Origin: Sophora flavescens
Lineage: Eukaryota > Streptophyta > Magnoliopsida > Fabales > Fabaceae
Length of the DNA: 64,000 bases
NCBI GenBank assembly: GCA_030762895.1
Contig: CM061062.1
Span: forward strand, 239,134,019 to 239,198,018
Direction: 5' to 3'
In this document: positions 60,201-64,000 of the stretch, piece after piece
Layout: every line of letters begins with the position of its first letter
Position numbering within the stretch: position 1 is the stretch's first letter
The notes under the pieces: generated by a model
Told to the model about the DNA's origin: nothing
The model's database searches: none
Seen by the model: the letters and a program-made list of their open reading frames with translations, nothing else
Program-made: the position numbers and the translations under genes

Positions 60201-63200
60201 CTCTCATAGTCAAACGATTTATAAGATGAGTAGCTATAAGAACAACTTCCTCCCAAAAAGCCTTAGGTACATTTTGCTGAAACCATAATGCTTGGGTATT
60301 CCTCTCCGCTACCCCATTTTGTTGTGGGGTGTTGACACGATGACTCATGTATTATTCCTGCTTTTTGAAAAAATGGAGTAAGGGTTTGATTAAGATAATC
60401 CCTTGCATTATCTGATCTAAATCTCATGACAATAACCCGAAATTGATTTTTGATCATAGAATAGAAATTTGGAAGGACACGCTGACATTGGATTTTTGTT
60501 TGAGCAAAAAAATCCTAGTAGCATGAGTGCAATAATCAATGAAAGACACAAACCATCTTGCCCTAGAGACATTAGGAACAAGAAAGGGAGCCATCACTGG
60601 ATGAGATGAAAAGGAACAGAACATTCTTTTCACTAATTGAAAGCTTACCTGCTTATGTTTGACAAGTTCACACGCCACAATGGATAGGCTGGTAAATGCA
60701 GATGGAAAGAGACCTTCAACAACTTGGAAAGAGGGTGTCCATTAGAACTGTCAAATGGGCTAGGGTCAAAAAGCCCACAGGGACAAAAAGCCCACAATAT
60801 AAAAAGCACATAGGACCAAGTAGGCTAGGGTCAACCCATGGGCCATCCAACTGAGATTTTTTTTTTCCATTGTAAAAATAAAAAACTCTCAAGTATGCTT
60901 CAGGGGTGTCTATATGACTCTCAAACAAAATAATCCTCCATAGAAAGTGAAATGAAGACAATGAGAGAAGTAATCAGCATATTTTTCTTGGAACATGAGG
61001 AGGAGCAGATTCTTCAGGAGAAAAAAACATGACAATATATGCAAGCAAAACAAGTAGCATTCCCATTTTCATAGGCATGTGAAATATAGAAAGTTGAAAA
61101 TGAAGAAGGTACCGGAACCACTTAACATTTCTATAATTTATACACCAATACCATCCTAGCTACACTCATAAATGGCAATTAAAAACTCTAGTCCTTTCCC
61201 ACCGAGTTTGTCTATAGCAGCAGAATGTACATACTACATACTTCAAGGCATTCTTTACCAGATCTGGTCGTGCTGAATATATAGGAATCACAGGCTACTG
61301 ACCAAATTCCTGTGAAAGGATTAAAAAACAAATAAAGAAAAATGCCAAGCAACCACTCAAAAAACTTTTAGGGGTGTGGTGAGATCCATGTTATTCCACC
61401 CGTATCAGTCCATGATTCAGATATTCAGTCCTAAGTTTGAGGGGGTGTGTTGAGAGTCTCACATCGATTGGAGATATGACCTCAATAGTGCTTATAAGAC
61501 TTAGGCAATCCTTACCTTACAAGATGGTTTTGTGCGGTTGATCTAGGCCTAAAAGCCCAAATTCTATGATTTTATATAATTTAGATATTGATTTGATTGA
61601 TGTGACCAACAAAGTAATGAACCAATAAAAGCAGCCGTTGGCTGAAAGAAGAGATTGACAATTAAGGCCGATGAATGTAGAAGAGATAAAGGAATGAAAT
61701 GACAAGCGGAGAATCATTGGGAATGAAGGCCTACTAATTTAGGAGTAAAAAGGGTAAAAAAGGCTTTAGCGGAAAACAAGAGAAGTCGAAGGTTGGAACT
61801 GCTACTGCAAATAGAGATAACCAGCGATGAAGGCCAGCAAGCCAGTGATGTTTGATGTCGTCGGCAATGAAGGCCAAATGATTAAACAGAGGCTGTCCCA
61901 AGAAAGAACAGCTCTGATACCATCTTAGGAATTGTAGAAAATGTAATATGTTCTTTTAAAAAACAGATGATAACCCAATGCGTTATATATACACCTAGAT
62001 AATAAATGCACACCTATCTACAAGAAATAATTTAGCTAATTCCTATGCAATAATAACTCTAACTAATTCCTAGGAGAAGAGTTCCAATACACAGTAATAC
62101 AACTGAACATAATTTTCCACATTGACTATGCACCGTCCCCTTCCACGTTGATAAGGCACCGTTTTCCACAGGTAGTTAGTTTTGCAGGGATGAAATGGGA
62201 CGGGTGTTATTTGTTTCAAAATATTCTAATAACTTTTTGAATTAGTTTCAAACTTTTAGCTTCTCTAAAAATTGCTAAGCATATTGGTTTAAACTGGAAG
62301 GATTTTTTTTTTTCCAAAAAAAAGCTGTTTTCTTGGGAATTATTCTGTCTCAAACATACTCGGACAATAATACGTGCGTTAAACCAAATAACACCAGAAT
62401 TGCATATTAAAAACCTTGATTAAAATTAAAAATGTACAAATTAAGCAAAAATTTGTGGTTTTAGCAGCGTGGTCCACTTAACCATATAATTGTTTCTTCT
62501 TTTTATTTTTTTACAAAATGTGTTTATATTGATAGTCCAATCTGCATGGCACATGTAAATGGGTTGCACTTTTCCCAACCAAGCCATATCCCATCTCTAA
62601 GTGGAATTGGCTACATTGATCAATTGACGCTGTTGGGCTCTACAAAAGAACCAAGATTTTAGTAAAACTATTTAGAGCAAGGTCATTATTAATGGTTGGT
62701 AAAAATGTGCATACACCCCGTGAATTTTAACCATTTTAAATAGCCACCTGTACTTTAATAAAATATAGCTTTCTCTTTCTTTTTTTTCTTAATTGACATG
62801 GAAAAGCAGCATAATATGTTTGGAAAGAAGGGGAAGAGAAGAAAAAGACGGCTATGTTGCATTTTCCAAAATATATTTGCATTCATATTTGTTTATAGTT
62901 CATAGCTAAAATATTAATTTCAGATAGGACTCATAATGGTTTTCCTCTGAACTGCTTTGAATTTCCATAAATCCTCTGATTGGATGAGAAACCTTTTCGT
63001 TTTAATCCATAATTAAATACAATAGATCCATTGATCCTGTTTCCTTGCTCTGTGGTCTTCCTTATCTATTTTCTTCCAGAGCTCGGGACTTCTTTTTCTT
63101 TGATGAGTTTACTATCAGGACATGTTTGTCATGTAATGGTTAACTTGCCTTACCTTATAATGTTTACAATCCTTCATCATAAGGCTTCAGCAGCTAGTTG

Positions 63201-63784
63201 TGCTTTATATGTCATTCCAATGTCCTTTCTGTTTTGATGGAATGATTGTGCATTTTTTTGAGATTGATCTACTTGCAGTAGTTTCCAAACTTAGCTTATT
63301 CACTGTATCTTTTGTATTCAACGGACCTTTGTTTATGCCTTTGTTGAAGTGGAATTATCTTTCTTGCACAGGTTATTTCAAAATTGACTGAAGAGAAACC
63401 TAGTCATATACCTTACAGGGACTCCAAATTGACTAGACTACTTCAGTCTTCCCTCGGTGGTCATGGACGTGTATCTGTAAGGCTCCGCTTGTGTAAATAT
63501 TTTCACATACATGCATTTAAAGGGCAACCTGGTGCCTGCATGGGATCTAGGGAAGGGTCAGACCAACCCACATGCATTTATTTGTGAAAAATAAATTTCA
63601 TTATACATATATTTGTGGTAGAAAAGCTGAATTATAGATTAGCTTTTCTGATTGTTTATTGTCATTTAAAACACAGCTCATTTGCACTGTAACTCCTTCA
63701 TCTAGTAGTACTGAGGAGACGCATAATACCTTGAAGTTTGCTCACCGGGCAAAGCACATCGAAATACAAGCAGCACAAAACAAG
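34344..63784 (+). CDS. Kinesin-7 family motor protein (KIN-7E/KIN-7K-like), exons 1-13, 3' end beyond window
   Basis: ATP-driven, microtubule-based motor. Thirteen exons join without a frame break: 34344-34603, 34695-34792, 37099-37188, 38065-38117, 44124-44189, 44268-44321, 44441-44500, 56487-56565, 57076-57143, 57547-57609, 57763-57867, 63372-63476, 63677-63784 (1209 nt, 403 residues). All introns are GT-AG. Residues 1-75 are Ser/Lys-rich and could be an organelle transit peptide. The motor starts at VTVTVRFRPL. P-loop GVTSSGKT is 156-163, switch I NLLSSRSH 264-271, switch II DLAGSE 301-306, and YRDSKLTRLL 347-356. The start at 34344 is chosen because MASKPS fits the family better than the ATG 14 codons upstream. 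Stalk and tail exons lie to the right. Intron length is 28.2 kb, mostly transposons. Clade placement is from memory. Confidence 0.95.
34695..34792 (+). CDS. Kinesin exon 2
   Basis: Completes Asn87 and runs to residue 119 plus one base: PREIRQGEEIAWYADGE, then YNPSIAYAY. Acceptor GGACAG, donor GTATGA. Splicing skips the in-frame read-through into the intron. Confidence 0.95.
34793..36434. other. Kinesin intron 2, left part: no gene recognised
   Basis: AT-rich intron sequence. 34900-35600 has the look of a decayed repeat, but I could not place it in a family. Confidence 0.4.
36440..36973 (+). mobile_element. Complete TRIM retrotransposon in kinesin intron 2
   Basis: 534 bp. Two 224-bp LTRs (36440-36663 and 36750-36973), both starting TGTTGGAAAT and ending AAAATCTAAGA. 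An initiator-Met-type primer-binding site TGGTATCAGAGCC begins at 36664. Polypurine tract GGAGTGAAGGGGTG lies just before the 3' LTR. ATCAC duplications lie at 36435-36439 and 36974-36978. No ORF, as usual for a TRIM. The words CCCACATCG and CTTACAAGCCGGTTTTGTA recur in many dicot repeats; a relative is at 61448. Confidence 0.92.
37099..37188 (+). CDS. Kinesin exon 3
   Basis: Residues 120-149 plus one base: DRVFGPTTTTRHVYDVAAQ and SGSMEGING. Acceptor TTCTAG, donor GTAATT. Confidence 0.95.
37189..38064. other. Kinesin intron 3: no gene recognised
   Basis: 876 bp of AT-rich sequence with no recognisable repeat or ORF. Confidence 0.6.
38065..38117 (+). CDS. Kinesin exon 4 (P-loop)
   Basis: Residues 150-167. 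Contains FAYGVTSSGKTHTMH, the nucleotide-binding P-loop. Acceptor CACAG, donor GTGAGA. The 6.0-kb intron that follows holds a copia element. Confidence 0.96.
38118..38587. other. Kinesin intron 4, left part: no gene recognised
   Basis: AT-rich intron sequence. A 123-codon open frame starting at 38378 shows no homology I recognise and runs into the inverted repeat. Confidence 0.5.
38588..38722. repeat. Near-perfect inverted repeat (hairpin) in intron 4
   Basis: The left arm 38588-38630 (43 nt) and right arm 38679-38722 (44 nt) are complementary except for one inserted base, with a 48-nt loop. Core words are GCTATAACTTTTAAAGCTCC and its complement. Transcription through the intron would fold a long stem. 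It could be a tiny MITE or a small-RNA precursor. Confidence 0.9.
38753..43767 (-). mobile_element. RE1/RE2-like Ty1/copia element in kinesin intron 4, TSD AGCTC
   Basis: 5015 bp, antisense to the kinesin gene. AGCTC lies at 38748-38752 and 43768-43772. 3' LTR at 38753-38973 (221 bp, minus-strand start TATATTAGAG, TATA box TATAAATAG). The 5' LTR is cut down to 62 bp (43706-43767), its R/U5 end. A primer-binding-site-like TGGTATCCAGAGC follows the 5' LTR (at about 43704-43692), and the polypurine tract TTTAAAGGGGG precedes the 3' LTR (38974-38985). The coding region is broken. Confidence 0.88.
38980..43680 (-). pseudogene. Copia polyprotein gag-PR-INT-RT-RH, inactivated
   Basis: From ATG at 43680: Pro-rich start, a stop at 43566-43568 after FLVWK, and gag (IWDEVHAHFN, ISEYLLRIKAIVDS, HLDVILEGLPDEY). 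Gly/Arg-rich segment, zinc knuckle CHLCFKHGHDVFNC near 42795-42755, and a Gly/Asn-rich tract. The protease has WYPNLGATHH at about 42375-42345, where D-S/T-G is expected, so the catalytic Asp is lost. INT: LWHCRLGHPSE, WGGEFRPFSKF, NGSVERKHR. RT at 40500-39930: CKWVFKVKENPDG, QQLDVNNAFLNG, VYVDDIIITG. RNase H to 38980: FCDADWA, FFCDNLSTVALSHN, ADLLTKPLS. Several frameshifts in RT and RNase H. Confidence 0.9.
43773..44123. other. Kinesin intron 4, right part: no gene recognised
   Basis: AT-rich intron sequence ending in the exon 5 acceptor. Confidence 0.6.
44124..44189 (+). CDS. Kinesin exon 5
   Basis: Residues 168-189, GDQRSPGIIPLAVKDAF and SIIQE. Acceptor TTGCAG, donor GTATAT. Confidence 0.95.
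44268..44321 (+). CDS. Kinesin exon 6
   Basis: Residues 190-207, TPNREFLLRVSYLEIYNE, the conserved kinesin SYLEIYNE motif. Acceptor ACCAG, donor GTGGGT. Confidence 0.96.
44441..44500 (+). CDS. Kinesin exon 7
   Basis: Residues 208-227, VVNDLLNPAGQNLRIREDAQ. Acceptor TTTTAG, donor GTGCCA. A 12-kb intron follows. Confidence 0.95.
44763..45106 (+). repeat. 5' LTR of the Reina-like element
   Basis: TGTTAGGCCCCC...GTTCTATCA, followed by AC and the primer-binding site TGGTATCAAAGC. Confidence 0.95.
45144..47225 (+). pseudogene. Reina-like gag, protease and RT first half, ended by a 2-nt deletion
   Basis: ATG chosen at 45144 (MVSTRGMETRVEFLERGYE), since upstream codons overlap the primer-binding site. 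Gag: WANRVERYFELKGLSGEEKL, TWYQWWEYC, FLNGLKEVIRAELKLH. Zinc motif CFRCDEKWGPGHIC (family variant). Protease: VDCGASHNFIS (DCG instead of the usual DSG) and VLGMEWL. RT starts RPYRYPHYQKNEIEKLVDDM, then WRFCVDYRALNKIT and FSKLDLRSGYHQIR. At 47223-47225 a TGA follows EGH. Relatives have HYEFVVMPFG here, so two bases are missing and the frame resumes at 47226 in another frame. Confidence 0.92.
47226..49479 (+). pseudogene. Reina-like RT second half, RNase H, integrase and chromodomain start
   Basis: Shifted frame continuing at EFVVMPFGLTNAP. Catalytic FFDD (VFFDDILVYSK); RNase H IETDASNKGLGAVLLQEG; integrase zinc finger HSSAVGGHSG and CEICQLNK; integrase core with D (SMDFIEGLP), D (SDRDKIFLSHLW) and E (GQTEVVNRCLE) all present. 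The C-terminal tail reaches VLIQW. TAG at 49477-49479 replaces a codon that is usually Gln or Glu, and LPDFEATWEPYETI, the chromodomain signature, continues open behind it to the polypurine tract. Confidence 0.92.
49584..49927 (+). repeat. 3' LTR of the Reina-like element
   Basis: Same length as the 5' LTR. Nine substitutions and no indels against it (7 transitions, 2 transversions by eye). Confidence 0.95.
49933..50284. other. Intron 7 sequence: no gene recognised
   Basis: AT-rich intron sequence right of the gypsy element; no ORF or known repeat. Confidence 0.5.
50285..50650 (-). mobile_element. Antisense LINE 3' end fragment
   Basis: Minus strand near 50610-50540 reads ELWCIWLEANSRLF, resembling the C-terminal WCIWLERN-R-F motif of plant L1-type LINE ORF2. 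It is followed by stops, a 3' region and an A/T-rich tail (minus strand TTTTTTATCAAAAAAATAAA at 50285-50305). 5'-truncated, as usual for LINEs. Confidence 0.5.
50651..51097. other. Intron 7 sequence: no gene recognised
   Basis: No ORF or recognised repeat. Confidence 0.4.
51098..51763. repeat. GTGTCC/GGACAC-rich repeat element, copy 1
   Basis: Left end ATGAAGCACCGAC, right end GGTGTCCATGCTTCAT, so short imperfect terminal inverted repeats. The left arm is rich in GACACGG and GGACACC, the right arm in GTGTCCGA and GTGTCGG, enabling arm pairing. The AT-rich middle holds a microsatellite. No clear target-site duplication. Copy 2 is at 58087. Probably a non-autonomous DNA element. Confidence 0.55.
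51193..51238. repeat. (AT)23 microsatellite
   Basis: About 46 bp of perfect AT dinucleotides inside the GTGTCC-rich element. Confidence 0.95.
51800..54060 (-). mobile_element. Antisense Reina-like gypsy relic with a nested solo LTR
   Basis: Minus strand: 5' LTR right of 53753 (TTTCATCA before a primer-binding-site-like CGGTATCAGAG at 53741-53751). Gag pieces: LSWFQWWESC near 53310, then NGLKKKIQAELKLHPAES near 52800-52745. Protease at about 52200-51930: IDCRASRSFI (DCG changed to DCR) and GMDWLPFLEDIRAKF. RT onwards is missing; instead an LTR-like piece (51800-51910) resembling 53760-53840 follows directly. Many frameshifts. The borders are approximate. Confidence 0.65.
52829..53118 (-). mobile_element. 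Solo LTR (290 bp), TSD CTTGC
   Basis: TGTTAGGAACC...GGGCCCTAACA with CTTGC at 52824-52828 and 53119-53123. Removing it rejoins the gag frame of the host relic. Orientation is taken from TGTTAGGGCCCAGCC and a TTTAAATA box on the minus strand, which resemble Reina-type LTR starts. Confidence 0.88.
54100..55400 (+). repeat. Expanded copia LTR array with 12 copies of an LTR-end motif
   Basis: TTTCAGATCTAAGATTCT or close variants occur 12 times between 54211 and 55345, each followed by CGAACCCC and a (CT)n, (TA)n or poly-C run. A longer unit with GAGGCGGTTACCATTCTG and AGAAGCTATATAAATACC (TATA-like) recurs about five times. This looks like the core promoter and R/U5 of one copia LTR multiplied by slippage or unequal exchange. 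It leads straight into copia gag at 55607. Confidence 0.9.
55404..55606 (+). repeat. Tandemly duplicated primer-binding site and gag start
   Basis: ATGGCGTCGCACACCGATTC occurs at 55405, 55500 and 55607. The segment with primer-binding site TGGTATCAAAGC (55474-55485) and GAGTGTTTGACAATGG is duplicated once (55581-55592, with one G to T change). Confidence 0.88.
55607..56103 (+). pseudogene. Copia gag fragment in kinesin intron 7
   Basis: MASHTDSCTLPPPSASMPNL, then TAKNFLHWKQIVEAVARSN. A frameshift near 55860 leads to NSISESLHARVIGCTHAWQL and ISEYLLRIKALVDA. It resembles the gag of the copia element at 38980-43680 (KNFLVWK, ISEYLLRIKAIVDS), so it is the same lineage. The rest of gag and all of pol are absent after about 56080. 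Confidence 0.85.
56104..56486. other. Intron 7 right end: no gene recognised
   Basis: AT-rich intron sequence up to the exon 8 acceptor. Confidence 0.6.
56487..56565 (+). CDS. Kinesin exon 8
   Basis: Residues 228-253 plus one base, GTFVEGIKEEVVLSPAHALS then LIAAGE. Acceptor TGTAG, donor GTAAAA. Its frame fits exon 7 across 12 kb. Confidence 0.95.
56566..57075. other. Kinesin intron 8: no gene recognised
   Basis: 510 bp, AT-rich; a short T-run/A-run pair at 56711-56731. Confidence 0.7.
57076..57143 (+). CDS. Kinesin exon 9 (switch I)
   Basis: Residues 254-276, EHRHVGSTNFNLLSSRSHTI then FTL. Contains switch I NxxSSRSH. Acceptor AACAG, donor GTGGGT. Confidence 0.96.
57144..57546. other. Kinesin intron 9: no gene recognised
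   Basis: 403 bp, AT-rich, no repeat recognised. Confidence 0.7.
57547..57609 (+). CDS. Kinesin exon 10
   Basis: Residues 277-297, TIESSPCGENNEGEAVTLSQ then L, the variable loop before switch II. Acceptor TTGTAG, donor GTAGTT. Confidence 0.95.
57763..57867 (+). CDS. Kinesin exon 11 (switch II)
   Basis: Residues 298-332: NLIDLAGSESSKAETTGMRR, then GSYINRSLLTLGT. Arg replaces the Lys usual in INKSLLTLG, a mild change. Acceptor TGCAG, donor GTGAGG. A 5.5-kb intron follows. Confidence 0.96.
58087..58690. repeat. GTGTCC/GGACAC-rich repeat element, copy 2 (decayed)
   Basis: In kinesin intron 11. Left end ATGAAGCACTAACACAGACA, then ACCGCGACACGG and an AT-rich TA microsatellite (58160-58200). The right arm (58560-58690) has GTGTCCTTGAGGTGTCC and GTGTCGG words. 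Same architecture as 51098-51763, more diverged; the right terminal repeat is not recognisable. Confidence 0.5.
58691..59685. other. Intron 11 sequence: no gene recognised
   Basis: No sustained ORF. 59425-59490 contains two TTTTAGTCCTTG words, reminiscent of common dicot repeats, but not enough to assign a family. Confidence 0.4.
59690..61912 (-). pseudogene. Antisense copia relic in kinesin intron 11
   Basis: Minus strand: 60678-60263 integrase (CELVKHKQVSF, RARWFVSFIDYCTHATRIF, MRFRSDNARDYLN, NTPQQNGVAERN, AFWEEVVLIATHLINR). Then EFLGVCPLSIFTITAR near 60090 and a linker with KNVRFGKGKVFTRR near 59790. RT and RNase H are missing on the left and most of gag/protease on the right; 60960-61912 is non-coding. 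Many frameshifts. The 5' LTR is 61924-62121. Confidence 0.75.
61448..61569 (+). mobile_element. TRIM-like LTR fragment
   Basis: TGTTGAGAGTCTCACATCG, then GTGCTTATAAGACT, CCTTACCTTACAAG and GGTTTTGTG match the LTR of the TRIM at 36440-36973 with many changes. GTTTGAGGGGGTG before it looks like a polypurine tract, so it would be a 3' LTR. No partner LTR seen nearby. Confidence 0.65.
61913..62121 (-). mobile_element. 5' LTR and primer-binding site of the antisense copia relic
   Basis: Minus strand LTR TGTGGAAAATTATG (62121) to CAATTCCTAAGA (about 61924), about 198 bp, followed by TGGTATCAGAGC (61923-61912), the initiator-Met-type primer-binding site. Confidence 0.7.
62122..63371. other. Intron 11 right part: no gene recognised
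   Basis: AT-rich intron sequence up to the exon 12 acceptor; no coding region or clear repeat seen. Confidence 0.5.
63372..63476 (+). CDS. Kinesin exon 12
   Basis: Residues 333-367: VISKLTEEKPSHIPYRDSKL, then SSLGGHGRVS, with Gly where relatives usually have Ser in SLSGHG. Acceptor CACAG, donor GTAAGG. Confidence 0.96.
63677..63784 (+). CDS. Kinesin exon 13
   Basis: Residues 368-403: LICTVTPSSSSTEETHNTLK, then FAHRAKHIEIQAAQNK, the last part of the motor core leading to the neck. Acceptor CACAG, donor GTAAGT. The next exon is beyond 64000. Confidence 0.95.
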
Positions 63785-64000
63785 GTAAGTTAAATTTTAA
63801 GAATTTTTTTTTTTGGTTGAATCAGAATTTTATTACTACCAAATAACAAAGCAGTACAACTTGCACACAGTACAAAGTACTTGATACAGTTCCTAATTTG
63901 ATTTCTGCATAAATCTATTGGTAGTGTTACATTCAATACCAGTAGAGAACATGAGCTTATACCTAACATCATCCTACAGTCTATATTGGATAAGATTTTC

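Overview
This is plant nuclear DNA, probably from a legume or another eudicot. The evidence is a plant-type KIN-7 kinesin gene with many short exons, and a dense load of plant LTR retrotransposons: SIRE-like and other Ty1/copia elements, and CRM-, Reina-, Tekay- and Tat/Athila-like Ty3/gypsy elements. There is also a TRIM, a CACTA transposon end, a Mutator/hAT-like non-autonomous element and a LINE 3' fragment. The TRIM sequence and the SIRE-type element with an envelope-like ORF suggest a legume, but the species is inferred. No rRNA, tRNA, CRISPR or bacterial-type gene was seen.

Layout. 1-1750 is the tail and 3' LTR of an Angela/TAR-like copia element. 1752-18477 is a 5'-truncated SIRE-like copia element (gag, protease, integrase, RT, RNase H, envelope-like ORF, 3' LTR). 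It is split by three nested insertions at 3085-4573, 5948-10291 and 11385-14321, each flanked by a perfect 5-bp target-site duplication; removing each one restores the host element's reading frame. 18478-24531 is another copia LTR, split by a reverse-strand Tekay-like element (18769-23916) that itself holds a reverse-strand, 5'-truncated SIRE element. Then come an antisense SIRE gag piece, a CACTA end with a broken B3-like gene fragment, a reverse CRM-like element split by a 1.8-kb LTR-like insertion, and a 1.27-kb TIR element (31910-33178).

34344 to the right edge is the one host gene I can support: a kinesin-7 motor gene on the + strand. Thirteen coding exons (1209 nt, 403 residues, nearly the whole motor domain) span 29.4 kb, and the gene runs off the window. 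The exon phases and the GT/AG borders all agree. About 96% of the spanned length is intron. Introns 2, 4, 7 and 11 have been enlarged by TEs: a complete TRIM; an RE1/RE2-like copia; a young, almost intact Reina-like gypsy; an antisense Reina-like relic containing a solo LTR; a LINE fragment; an expanded copia LTR/leader array; GTGTCC-rich repeats; and an antisense copia relic.

The most interesting pattern is that four unrelated LTR families here carry clusters of short GC-rich palindromic motifs (CTCGCCTCGCGAG, AGCACGGCCGTGCT, AACCGGTT, GAGCTCGTCTAC) just upstream of their TATA boxes. Others are the 12-copy slippage array with repeated TATA boxes inside the kinesin intron, a 5'-truncated copia insertion that still has a target-site duplication, and the asymmetric nested element at 3085-4573.
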